A DNA stretch of 64,000 nt. Origin: Gammaproteobacteria bacterium BRH_c0. Its GTDB lineage: Bacteria > Pseudomonadota > Gammaproteobacteria > Pseudomonadales > Porticoccaceae. Positions 32,710 to 41,112 of the stretch are shown in pieces. The stretch is from contig LADM01000133.1 of the NCBI GenBank assembly GCA_000961645.1, positions 62,001-126,000 on the forward strand, given 5' to 3'. The stretch's first letter is position 1; every line of letters begins with the position of its first letter. Below the pieces are notes generated by a model. That model searched no databases. It had not been told where the DNA came from and saw only the letters and a list, made by a program, of their open reading frames with translations. Position numbers and translations under genes: made by a program.

Positions 32710-33912
32710 CTAATCGCTGGTGTGGTCTGCCAGCACCTGCTTGACCCGCAAATGTTCCGGTATGTTCTCTACGCCGATATGTCGATCAATCTGCTCCTGG
32801 TACCAGTACAGCACCCGCTCCTGATAACCCAGCACCATGTTGGGCAACAAGCCGGTGTTGAGGGAGCGTTGCAGGGGGGCAAACAGATGCTGGTCCTCCT
32901 TGGCGATAGCCAGTATCTGTTGCTTCATGCCTTCCCAGAAGGCCCTGTCTTCCTCGCTGTCGCCCTGCCAGCCCATCACCGACACCACCATCACGGATTT
33001 GTTGAGACCCATTGGCCACCAGGTTTGCCAGGCAAAGCCCACCGGGTCGATAGCGGAGAAGGTATTGGGGAAGCGCAGCAGGGCGATATTGTGGTCTTTG
33101 AAGAGGGGGCCGAGGCTGTCGGCGGCATCGGTGTTGGCCTGAAAGATGGTGGCGCCACGCTTGGCAGTGGCAAGGCGGGCGTGGCCGTGACGATAGAGGT
33201 CGATAATATTGCTCTGCGCATCAAGGTAGGGTGCGATGGATTTGGTGTGCACCACTGGGACGTGGTAAATCTCGAGGAAATTATCCAGCGCTGTCTTCCA
33301 GTTACAGTCCATCTCCACATGGACTTCGTGCTTGACCACCATGTCTTCGAGTGGAAAGTCGCCCAGCTCGATGCCCTCGAAGGCGAGATATTCCGCCAGC
33401 GGAACCGCATCGTCGTTGAGATTGATGTAAATCATTCCCCGCACCACCTCGCAACGCACCGGCAGCAGGCCGCGGTTTTCCTTGTCGAGGCAGGGGAAAT
33501 TGCGTTCCTCCGGCACGGTTTGCAGCTTGCCATCGGAGGTGTAACCCCAGGCGTGATAGGGGCAGACAAAGCGGCGCGCGGTGCCGGTTTTCTCCAGCAG
33601 CAGGGCCGAGCCGCGATGCCGACAAATATTGTGGAAGGCCCTGATTTGGCCATCGAGACCGCGACTGACGATAATGGACAGTCCCAGCTGTTCAAACAAT
33701 TTGTAGGAACCTTCCTTGGGCAGCTCGCTGATATGGCCAGCGTGGAGCCAGGATTTTTTCCACATATGCTCCATTTCGAGTTGGTAGAATTCCGGCTCCG
33801 TGTAGCGGCCCACCGGTACTTCCGGCAAATGGGGGAATCCCTCCGGGTAGCTGGTGCGTGCCTTTTCCTCGGTGATGGCTGTGTAGATTTTATTTACCGG
33901 TGAATCGTTCAT
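32710..33912 (-). CDS. Rieske-type aromatic-ring-hydroxylating oxygenase, alpha subunit
   Basis: 400 residues, preceded by AGGAGGAG. The N-terminal Rieske 2Fe-2S site has Cys97/His99 (NICRHRG) and Cys117/His120 (CPYHAWGY). The C-terminal catalytic iron site shows NWKTALDNFLEIYHVPVVH with His217 and His222 and the bridging acidic region before them. It would insert O2 into an aromatic or otherwise activated substrate (dioxygenase, monooxygenase or demethylase). No small beta subunit or reductase is adjacent, as in alpha-only (type C/KshA-like) systems. Upstream on the same strand, 24 bp away, is the lipocalin-like gene. Confidence 0.92.
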   Translation of the reverse strand: MNDSPVNKIYTAITEEKARTSYPEGFPHLPEVPVGRYTEPEFYQLEMEHMWKKSWLHAGHISELPKEGSYKLFEQLGLSIIVSRGLDGQIRAFHNICRHRGSALLLEKTGTARRFVCPYHAWGYTSDGKLQTVPEERNFPCLDKENRGLLPVRCEVVRGMIYINLNDDAVPLAEYLAFEGIELGDFPLEDMVVKHEVHVEMDCNWKTALDNFLEIYHVPVVHTKSIAPYLDAQSNIIDLYRHGHARLATAKRGATIFQANTDAADSLGPLFKDHNIALLRFPNTFSAIDPVGFAWQTWWPMGLNKSVMVVSVMGWQGDSEEDRAFWEGMKQQILAIAKEDQHLFAPLQRSLNTGLLPNMVLGYQERVLYWYQEQIDRHIGVENIPEHLRVKQVLADHTSD

Positions 33913-33936
33913 TGACTCCTCCTGTGATCATTATTG

Positions 33937-34827
33937 TCAGCAACTGGCCAGCATGGCCTGGTCCACCAGACCCGCCATCCGCCCGTAGCGTTCGGAATAA
34001 CCTTCATAAAAGCGCAATACATGGGTAAAGATCTTACGCTCGCCAGGCGCCAGATCAAGGGTCGGGTACCAGTGGGGCGTATACACATGGTTGCCGATTT
34101 CTTCACCCAGGGTCACGACATCATCAGCCAGGCGCAAGCTGTGCACCAGGCCATCAGATTGGCGGCGGATACCGATCTCCTCCGGCCTGGCCAGATAGTG
34201 GTTGTCTGGTGTGTTTAGAAAGCCGAAACGGGTATCGGCATCGTTGGCCGGCGGTGTATGGGCGCCGTGCACCACATTGATGGACATGGTGACCCGGGCA
34301 TCCATGCTGCACATGATTACCGTGGTGAGCAGGCCGACACCGCCCATCGGGCGCGGCCCGAAGGAGCGGTCGCGCAGGCCGACGCCGTTAAAGGGTTTGC
34401 CCTCAATGTTGCCAGTGACATGGCAACCCAATTCCAGATGGCCAAGGGAAAAATCCTTGAAGGTGAGCAGCTTTTTAAAGTCGAACGGTTCGTGGTCGGA
34501 CACGGCGTCGAGTTGGATATCACGCTTTTTGTGGCGGATGCTGTAACGCTCCCAGTTGTCGATCTCCACATCCACCAGTTCCGATTGCAGGTAATTATCG
34601 GTGTAGGCGTCCTCGCGCCAGCCCTTGCCGTCACTGACACCCATCAGCATATGGCGGGTTTTGCCGGTGCTGGAGTTGCACAGGATGTGCATGAATGCGG
34701 CCTGCCTGCTGTCGGGGTCTACGGCGGCAAAAGCCCAGGTGTCGGACCACACTGGGTCCGTGGCGATGGCCGGATGCTCGGCATGACCTGGCTCGGCCAC
34801 GGGCCTGGCATTGTTTGCGTTGATCAT
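33937..34827 (-). CDS. Lipocalin-like hypothetical protein (possibly CrtC/AttH or DUF7064/7065 type)
   Basis: 296 residues from ATG 34827, AGGA seven bases upstream; the longer frame begins with a TTG and is not preferred. Beta-rich with two halves. The signature GVGLRDRSFGPRP recalls the RDHSWGxR motif of the CrtC-like/DUF7064 group, whose members often bind or hydrate hydrophobic substrates. No signal peptide, so it is cytoplasmic. Tight coupling with the Rieske oxygenase (24 bp) suggests it serves the same substrate. The assignment to a family is tentative. Confidence 0.5.
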   Translation of the reverse strand: MINANNARPVAEPGHAEHPAIATDPVWSDTWAFAAVDPDSRQAAFMHILCNSSTGKTRHMLMGVSDGKGWREDAYTDNYLQSELVDVEIDNWERYSIRHKKRDIQLDAVSDHEPFDFKKLLTFKDFSLGHLELGCHVTGNIEGKPFNGVGLRDRSFGPRPMGGVGLLTTVIMCSMDARVTMSINVVHGAHTPPANDADTRFGFLNTPDNHYLARPEEIGIRRQSDGLVHSLRLADDVVTLGEEIGNHVYTPHWYPTLDLAPGERKIFTHVLRFYEGYSERYGRMAGLVDQAMLASC

Positions 34828-34943
34828 TTTATATTCCTGTTGATCGCTCAATAGTGTTCGGAAGGTATACCACGTTTTCGTCCGGGATGGTGCTCTTGGC
34901 CAGTCTTGCGAAGGCGCGGTTGCACGCTGGCGATCTGATAGCT

Positions 34944-36659
34944 TTAGAGGACAGCAATACTCTCGCCTTCAGTACAGACCAGGATATGCACTTCACCGCT
35001 AGCGGGATCGAGCCGCAGGCGGTCACCGTTCCTGATGACTCTGGTCGCGCCCTGGACATGGACCATCGCCGCCAGCCCCAGCTCCCGGGCCACGACGGAG
35101 GTGTGGGTAAGCAGGCCGCCGGTTTCGACAATGACCGCAGCGGCGAGGGTGAAATACGGGGTCCAGCCCGCATCGATATGGGAGGCAACCAGAATTTCCC
35201 CAGCCTTGAAAATATCCAGTTCGTCGCTGCTGTTCACAACCCGGGCAACACCTTCTACGGCACTGCCGCTGACGCCCAGTCCGTGCAATACCCTAACCTC
35301 AGCGTTCTTTTCCGGCGAGCTAAAGGCCACAGGTTCGTGGCCACAAATCAGCTCGTCCGCTTCGCCGCGGGCCTCCAGTGTCTCTACCTCGGTGCGCCGC
35401 AGTGCTGCCTCCTTGCGCAGGTCGGTGCTGATATCCCCAGTCAGGGCGCTGCGGACCTCTTCAAGACTCAGAAAATACAGTTCACCCACTTCGTCGATAC
35501 GATCTGCATGGAGCAGCCGCCGGGCGATTTCGCGGAACAGCTGGCGCAGCATATCGACACGAACAACCAGGCAGGCATTGGCCCGTTGTCGGGCGCGGGC
35601 GCAACGCTGGGCAAGTTTCACCAGGGTGTTGATATGGGCGCGCTTTAGGGTGCCGGCTGCGGCCATGATGGCGCTCCTGGCCGCTTCAGTCTGAGTGTGG
35701 GGATGGGTCTTGTCCTTGCCGCTTGCGAGCAGTTTCCCAACAAAGGCATCCATCACCGGGGTGGGATCTTCGGCCCAGCTGGGAGCGCTGATAAGGAACT
35801 GAGCCAGCGAGCGGTAGCCGTAGCGGTCGACCACTGCCCGCAGCGCGTCGTGGGCATTGGCGTCGATTTCATGGAGGGTTTCCCAGCGCTGGTAGGAGGA
35901 TTTGAGGGCGCGGGCCAGTGTCGGGTTGCGGCGTTTGGCGACCTGGGCAATATCGCGGATTTTTTGCACCGGCGCCGCGCTTTCCATTTCGCCCAGGTCG
36001 CTGAGGAGGGCAACCAGAGAGTGCTCCTGATTGACGCCAAGTGCGCGGCGCAGGGCAGTGATTATCACCTGTCCTGCCAGGGTGCTGCGGGTGTCCCATT
36101 CGCAGGCTTTGATCAGCTCGTCCTGCCAGGGGACGATCAGTGCGTCCAGCTCGCTGTTGGTCCTGCTTGCCAGGACAAGGTTGTGACGCAGCGCCAGGTG
36201 TTTTTCGAAGCGCTTTTTGGCACCGAGGATGGCGTTGGTCAGGCCAGCGTAAAAGCGCAGTTTGTGGCGTTTTGCGGCTGATTTTTCCGCTTTACTGATC
36301 TCGGGCCGGGCAATACGAACCTCGATGCGCTGACCGAACTGTTCCTGCTCAACATCGCTGGCGTCGGCGCCAGGCAGCATATCTGCCATCCACATCGCCC
36401 AGGAGAGGTTGGCGTAGAGACGCCCCTGATGGACGCGGTTGCCGAGCAGGGCCGGTGGGTCGATGCTGGTAACCCCCAGGTCGCGCAACGGGCAGCGCAT
36501 ACCCTGTTCGAAGGGCATTGCGACCACTGTCAGGTCGAGGGGTTTGATGACGCCGGGAAAGCTTTCGCGGCTGCTGGCCCTGGCAGCGTGGGGCAGGCGC
36601 GGATCATATTCGCTGTTGAACAGGTCGAGAGGGGGGATCAGCTGTGAAGATGAATACAT
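34944..36659 (-). CDS. PEP-utilising-enzyme mobile (phospho-His) domain protein
   Basis: 571 residues. The C-terminal domain (about 450-560) is the swivelling phosphohistidine domain of PEP synthase and PPDK: ILVASHIDAGWTPYFTLAAA, then GGLLTHTSVVARELG with the acceptor His519. The ATP-grasp nucleotide domain and the PEP-binding barrel of full-length enzymes are absent; the N-terminal 400 residues are helical and specific. Phenylphosphate synthase subunit 1 (a 70-kDa His-domain protein) and rifampicin phosphotransferase show comparable partial architecture. A partner kinase domain is not found in the window. Just upstream of the lipocalin-like and Rieske genes on the same strand (116 bp). Confidence 0.72.
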   Translation of the reverse strand: MYSSSQLIPPLDLFNSEYDPRLPHAARASSRESFPGVIKPLDLTVVAMPFEQGMRCPLRDLGVTSIDPPALLGNRVHQGRLYANLSWAMWMADMLPGADASDVEQEQFGQRIEVRIARPEISKAEKSAAKRHKLRFYAGLTNAILGAKKRFEKHLALRHNLVLASRTNSELDALIVPWQDELIKACEWDTRSTLAGQVIITALRRALGVNQEHSLVALLSDLGEMESAAPVQKIRDIAQVAKRRNPTLARALKSSYQRWETLHEIDANAHDALRAVVDRYGYRSLAQFLISAPSWAEDPTPVMDAFVGKLLASGKDKTHPHTQTEAARSAIMAAAGTLKRAHINTLVKLAQRCARARQRANACLVVRVDMLRQLFREIARRLLHADRIDEVGELYFLSLEEVRSALTGDISTDLRKEAALRRTEVETLEARGEADELICGHEPVAFSSPEKNAEVRVLHGLGVSGSAVEGVARVVNSSDELDIFKAGEILVASHIDAGWTPYFTLAAAVIVETGGLLTHTSVVARELGLAAMVHVQGATRVIRNGDRLRLDPASGEVHILVCTEGESIAVL

Positions 36660-37640
36660 GGTCTATTGTCTCCATGCAACATTGGGATCGCACTGCCCTG
36701 GCAGAGAGGTAATCGAGAACCCGAAAAAAAAGCTGCGGCGTCCTTGCCGCAATAAGTTGCCTCGGGGGAGAACCTGGTAAATTCCGATTGAAAAATAGCC
36801 TTTAATCCGGTGCCGTATGGCTGGCGTTGCAGGTAACGCTGCTGCAGAGCAGCGTTATTCAGGCTTCCACTCCTGGATTCAAGCCGCTCAACAATGCAGG
36901 CGCTTTTGTCAGAAGGTAATGACAGACTGTGGCGAGTAGATGTCAGCGATCGATCGGCTGTGAACTGATGCATACAGGGTTTTACTGAGTCGCAGCAGGA
37001 GTGAGCAGCGGCAGGGCAAGAAAGAAGGCCCTTGATGCGGGCCTGCTGCAGTAGGGTAAAATCTTCCATTTATCAACCCTGATAGGTGTTGCATTGTTAT
37101 TGGTTCTGTTGTTATTGCTCTGCTTTTTCAAGAGTAGGACAGGTCGACGGCTTTTTTTATTTTTATCCCTAACCGTAACCCCCTGAGGCCACACTTTACG
37201 GCTTTCACTTTTTAAATCAACCGTATTAACCAGCCGCAAAATTCCAAAAACCGCGCAAAATTCCAAATGATTCGATGTGGTTGCTGACAGTCACGGACTT
37301 GTTATTGCCAACGGATTGGTCGGAGCCTGCACCTGCTGGTAGCAATGGGCTATTATCCCTCCGCGATCAGGCCTGTTGGCCAGCAGAGCTGCGGCAACTG
37401 GCATCAGCCACAAAATGGCCTGCGAAGGCAGCGCATCAGCCAGGCTGCACTGAGAAGGGTTTTATAAGCCACTGATTTAATTTGAGTATGTGATGGTGAG
37501 CAGGTATGCTCAGGCAGTCCGGTTGATCTGGACGAAATATATTTTTATGGACATTTGCGCGCTATATCCCGTGCTATACCATTTTATTACCGCTGACAGT
37601 CATTGTTGCCAACCGGTTGGGCCAAGCAGTTGATCTCTTC
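36660..37640. other. About 1 kb non-coding region upstream of repA-like gene, candidate ancestral origin/control region
   Basis: No supported gene. Contains two GCAAAATTCCAAA copies 19 bp apart (37236-37248, 37255-37267) and a longer near-repeat: CTGACAGTCA with TTGTTATTGCCAACGGATTG near 37283-37320, and again CTGACAGTCA with TTGTTGCCAACCGGTTGG near 37591-37620. Plasmids with RepA of this family use direct repeats near the gene for replication and autoregulation. No DnaA box matching TTATNCACA was found. Role inferred. Confidence 0.45.
37236..37267. repeat. Pair of 13-bp direct repeats upstream of the repA-like gene (iteron-like)
   Basis: GCAAAATTCCAAA occurs at 37236-37248 and 37255-37267, with identical starts 19 bp apart. 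Only two copies are present, which is few for a functional iteron set. Confidence 0.55.
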
Positions 37641-38531
37641 ATGATGAAAAAGCATTCCACATCCGGCTCACACTTCTCCGTTCAGGAGCAAACCCCCGAA
37701 GATATATTCAACGCCTTGTTTGCTGCGGACCCGGTGCTGCGGGGTTTGCCGCGCATCGTTGCCTACCTGATCAGCCTGCCGCACCGGGACCTGCGCCCAG
37801 GCGAGATCTGGATCAAGGACTTTGGTGATTTCTCCTTTGTGATTGAACCCATGCACTTCCTGTTACAGGGCCAGCGGCAGGGGGAGCTGTACGGTGTGCC
37901 TTTTGGGCCCCGTGCGCGCCTGCTGTTTGCCTATTTTTTTATGGAGTGCATAGACAATCCGGGCCTGGAGGTTGATCGCGGCGGTATCTCCGTCAGTCGC
38001 TGGTTTGAGAACATGGGGCTGTCTATTGGGGGTAAGTCCTATGCCGCCCTGCGCGAGCAGGAGTCGCGGGTGTCAGCCTGTCGCTTTATGAGCACCTTTC
38101 GCGCCCAGGGGTATGAAGGGGCGCTGTGGGATTGCCTGTATATCAGTGGCATGCGCGGGGTAAACAGCAAGGCGCGGGGGCCGACCCACCACCAGCGCAA
38201 TATGGTGAGGCTGAGTGCATCACTGTTCAGTGAGGTGGCCCAACACCCCACCCGCATTCCTATTGAGGCCCTGTCGCAACTCTCCAACCAGTCGCTCGGG
38301 CTGGATATCTACTTCTGGCTCGCCTATCGCCTGCCGCTGATGACTGAGGATGCTTTTCTGTCCTGGGACGACCTGTTCCGCTGTTTCGGAACCTCCTACA
38401 AGCATATCCGCCATTTTGAACCGCGCTTTGTGGAAAAGCTCGAGGTGGTCCTCAAGGTCTACAGTCAGGCCCGGGTGATCGTGGAGGAGGGTGGCATCAG
38501 GCTCTCTCCGTCGTCGCCACCCGGACTTTAA
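37641..38531 (+). CDS. Plasmid RepA-like replication initiator (PF04796 type) on a chromosomal segment
   Basis: 296 residues from ATG 37641 (the second Met at 37644 is equally possible). Matches the plasmid-encoded RepA C-terminal family: GVPFGPRARLLFAYFFMECI, WFENMGLSIGG with the following basic helix, then IPIEALSQLSNQSLGLDIYF, WLAYRL, LSWDDLFRCFG, and KLEVVLKVYSQARVIVEEGG. Complete and without frameshift. Neighbours are a catabolic cluster and dcd, with no partition or mobilisation genes, so it is probably the relic of an integrated plasmid or a repurposed initiator. Family recognition is good; activity unknown. Confidence 0.78.
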   Translation: MMKKHSTSGSHFSVQEQTPEDIFNALFAADPVLRGLPRIVAYLISLPHRDLRPGEIWIKDFGDFSFVIEPMHFLLQGQRQGELYGVPFGPRARLLFAYFFMECIDNPGLEVDRGGISVSRWFENMGLSIGGKSYAALREQESRVSACRFMSTFRAQGYEGALWDCLYISGMRGVNSKARGPTHHQRNMVRLSASLFSEVAQHPTRIPIEALSQLSNQSLGLDIYFWLAYRLPLMTEDAFLSWDDLFRCFGTSYKHIRHFEPRFVEKLEVVLKVYSQARVIVEEGGIRLSPSSPPGL

Positions 38532-38643
38532 CGGGCGGTGGCTTACGGGTATCATTCCTGCCCTTTATGACTGCAGGTTTTTACAGGGCTCTCGCGTCAA
38601 TCATTCGATGAAGCCATTTCACTGACTATTCTGGAATCACACA

Positions 38644-39216
38644 ATGAGCATCAAATCCGACAAGTGGATCTGCCGTATGGCCGCCGAGCATGGAATGATC
38701 GAGCCCTTTGAGGGCAGGCAGGTGCGCCAGCCCGACCCCAACGGCCCCCGGGTCATTTCCTACGGTGTGTCGAGCTACGGCTACGATGTTCGCTGTTCTG
38801 ACGAATTCAAGATTTTCACCAATATCCACTCCAAAACTGTCGATCCCAAAAACTTTGATACCGACGCCTTTGTCGATGTTAAAGGCGACTACTGCATTAT
38901 CCCCCCCAACTCCTTTGCCCTGGCCCGCACGGTGGAATATTTCCGCATTCCCCGCAGTGTGCTGACCATCTGCCTGGGCAAGTCCACCTATGCCCGCTGC
39001 GGCATTATCGTCAATGTCACGCCGTTGGAGCCGGAATGGGAAGGGCATGTGACGCTGGAGTTTTCCAACACCACCAGCCTGCCCGCCAAAATCTACGCCA
39101 ACGAGGGTGTGGCGCAGATGCTGTTCTTTGAATCTGATGAAGTGTGCGAAGTGTCCTACAAGGATCGCGGCGGCAAGTACCAGGGCCAGACTGGCGTGAC
39201 TCTGCCCAAAGCCTGA
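38644..39216 (+). CDS. dcd: dCTP deaminase
   Basis: 190 residues, about the family length. Converts dCTP to dUTP for dTMP synthesis in the cytosol; homotrimer. Hallmarks: [27 protein letters not shown], the catalytic segment [23 protein letters not shown] with the Glu of [14 protein letters not shown], and the C-terminal lid ending [12 protein letters not shown]. Followed by a good bidirectional terminator. A housekeeping gene, marking the segment as chromosomal. Confidence 0.97.
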   Translation: MSIKSDKWICRMAAEHGMIEPFEGRQVRQPDPNGPRVISYGVSSYGYDVRCSDEFKIFTNIHSKTVDPKNFDTDAFVDVKGDYCIIPPNSFALARTVEYFRIPRSVLTICLGKSTYARCGIIVNVTPLEPEWEGHVTLEFSNTTSLPAKIYANEGVAQMLFFESDEVCEVSYKDRGGKYQGQTGVTLPKA

Positions 39217-39254
39217 TTTTCAGCCAGCAAGTAATCCGCCAGCAAACAACCGGC

Positions 39255-39298
39255 GAGCTATAAACGATCTATAAACGAGCTATAAACAAGCCATAAAA
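39255..39298. repeat. Four 11-bp direct repeats after dcd
   Basis: GAGCTATAAAC, GATCTATAAAC, GAGCTATAAAC and AAGCCATAAAA follow one another in an exact 11-bp register (about one helical turn) between the dcd stop and its terminator. Function unknown. Confidence 0.7.
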
Positions 39299-39331
39299 AA
39301 GGGGCACTGAATTCAGTGCCCCTTTTGTTTT
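39297..39331. terminator. Bidirectional intrinsic terminator
   Basis: AAAAGGGGCACTGAATTCAG and its continuation TGCCCCTTTT form a perfect palindrome with A and T tracts on the correct sides, followed by GTTTTT. It serves dcd from the left and the esterase gene ending at 39363 from the right. Confidence 0.9.
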
Positions 39332-39362
39332 TCGTGACCCTGGACGGGTCAGTGCTGCAGCA

Positions 39363-41012
39363 TCAGGAAGCCGTACACTCCCAGTTGGCAGCATCGTATA
39401 CCGCTTTCGGGTCATCGGCCTTGCTGTTGTCAAAGCGCGCTACCTGGGGGTGCGGGCAAAGGACAAAGTCGCGGGATTCGCCGGTGGGCGGCGGAATCAT
39501 CACGCCTGATACCTGGCCGGTTGCCGGGTCGGCAAACATCAGCTTGGCGCGATCAGCCCCGCGATGGGTGACGATGGTGCCGGGCTTGTTGCCGTTTTCA
39601 ACCCAGTCGATCATGGCGTTGAGGAACTGGTCGGGTGCATCCTGTGGACCGGTGCCGCCGCCACAGTGAGCCATGCCGGGTACCCGGTAGAAGGTGGCAA
39701 ATTCCTCGAGTTTATCCACGCCGCCGACCTTTTTCGCTGCATGGTTGTAGTAGGTTTCCAGCTCGGTATCGATGCAGCAGGGATCGCTGACACCGTTCCA
39801 CATCAGCACCTTGCCGCCGCTTTTTTGCAGGCCGGTCAGATCGGAGGTGTAGGGCACGCCAAAACCGATTTCAACGGAGCGGCGCTTCCAGTTTTTGATC
39901 ATCTCCGGGTCACTGAAGTCGAGATCTTCAAGAGCGTTGAAATCAGCGCCAAAGAGCACTTTCGACATGGAGCTGCCGATCACATAGCCAGCGGAGGATT
40001 TGGCCATGTTCTCCATGCTCGCTTCATCGGACCAGGGTGGTGGTACATGGCCGAGGAAGCCGGACCAGACGCTGATGTTGGAGATGGGGTAGCCGGGCTT
40101 GAGGGGCTTGCCATCGGGACCGATGGGGCCGGCCAGCACCGCTTTCACACTCTTCAGTTCGGGTTCGGTAAGACACTCTGCACCATCGCCGTCAGCACAT
40201 TTGAGCGAATCAAAATCGAACTTGCAGGCGAGGTGATCCTGAATGATGTCGTCCTTGGCACCATCAATCTCGTCACAGGCGGCGGTGACTTTCTGGTCGA
40301 GCATGGCGAGCTTGGCAGGTGACAGCCAGGCGCCGGGCTCGCGGTTCATCTGCTGGGCGTTGTAGACAAAGGCCGCCATGGTGAAGTTGCTGCGTCCGCC
40401 CGGTGCGCCGAGCAGTACGCCATCAAAGTCTTCCGGGTGACGGGTAATGGATTCGGTTGCCATGCGTCCGCCGCCGGAGCAGCCCGACATATAGCGGTAG
40501 AGGGTGTCGCTCTCGTAATAGGACTTGGTCATGGCCTGGGTGGCCACCGCCGTCACGTGCATGGCGCGATGGATATGATCCTCCGCTTTGGCGGGATCTG
40601 TGAGAAATCCCCAGTCGAGCATATGGCCCTGGCGTCCGGTATCGGTGCCTGCCACGGCAAAGCCACTGTGCAGGGGGTTGCCGCCGGGAACCTGCGAATC
40701 GCTGGGCACATAGCCCGCCGAGCCGCCCATGCCGATAAAATAGTAGCGCTTGTTCCAGTTTTCGTCTGGCAGCTGCAGGCGGAAATTCACCTGGTTGGGG
40801 CCGGGGTCGGTGGTGATGATATGGCCATCAATGCGGCAGTGGGGTACTGGCGCCGGAGTAGGGGCCGCGCTGTCGATCACTGTGCCTTGCGGGGCAAGCG
40901 CCTGAATGCTGTCGACGCTGCATTCGGCATTGGCCAGTGCCGTGGTCGAGGACAGGGCAAGGGTGGTAAATACCCCGCTTGCCAGCAGTCCCAAAGTTGA
41001 TGTCGGTTTCAT
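39363..41012 (-). CDS. Tannase/feruloyl esterase family hydrolase, exported (paralogue 4)
   Basis: 549 residues; the start has GAGG about eight bases upstream. Signal peptide to about LANAE (28-30). Complete CS-D-HC set: Cys178-Ser179 in SGCSGGGRMA, Asp in WNGVSDPCC, and His-Cys in GMAHCGGG. The N-terminal half reads IDGHIITTDPGPNQVNFRLQ like paralogues 1, 5 and 6. It is the last of three tandem leftward copies, with a hairpin between it and paralogue 5. Probably periplasmic. Confidence 0.94.
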   Translation of the reverse strand: MKPTSTLGLLASGVFTTLALSSTTALANAECSVDSIQALAPQGTVIDSAAPTPAPVPHCRIDGHIITTDPGPNQVNFRLQLPDENWNKRYYFIGMGGSAGYVPSDSQVPGGNPLHSGFAVAGTDTGRQGHMLDWGFLTDPAKAEDHIHRAMHVTAVATQAMTKSYYESDTLYRYMSGCSGGGRMATESITRHPEDFDGVLLGAPGGRSNFTMAAFVYNAQQMNREPGAWLSPAKLAMLDQKVTAACDEIDGAKDDIIQDHLACKFDFDSLKCADGDGAECLTEPELKSVKAVLAGPIGPDGKPLKPGYPISNISVWSGFLGHVPPPWSDEASMENMAKSSAGYVIGSSMSKVLFGADFNALEDLDFSDPEMIKNWKRRSVEIGFGVPYTSDLTGLQKSGGKVLMWNGVSDPCCIDTELETYYNHAAKKVGGVDKLEEFATFYRVPGMAHCGGGTGPQDAPDQFLNAMIDWVENGNKPGTIVTHRGADRAKLMFADPATGQVSGVMIPPPTGESRDFVLCPHPQVARFDNSKADDPKAVYDAANWECTAS

Positions 41013-41076
41013 GGTAGTACCTCTTGTTGTGGAGTTATTTTGTTGTGGAGTTATTCCCGGGGTGTAACGCTACATC

Positions 41077-41099
41077 AAAAGCCCGGTTGCCGGGCTTTT
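41077..41099 (-). terminator. Hairpin terminator after paralogue 5
   Basis: AAAAGCCCGG-TTG-CCGGGCTTTT, a 10-bp perfect stem with flanking A/T on the right sides, 14 bp past the stop of the esterase gene ending at 41113. Confidence 0.75.
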
Positions 41100-41112
41100 G
41101 CTGCTACAGCCG

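Noticed and set aside
36638-37266. Several 60-140 residue open frames upstream of the repA-like gene
   Set aside because: No ribosome sites, low-complexity translations (runs of Asn or Arg) and no family resemblance; better read as non-coding control DNA.
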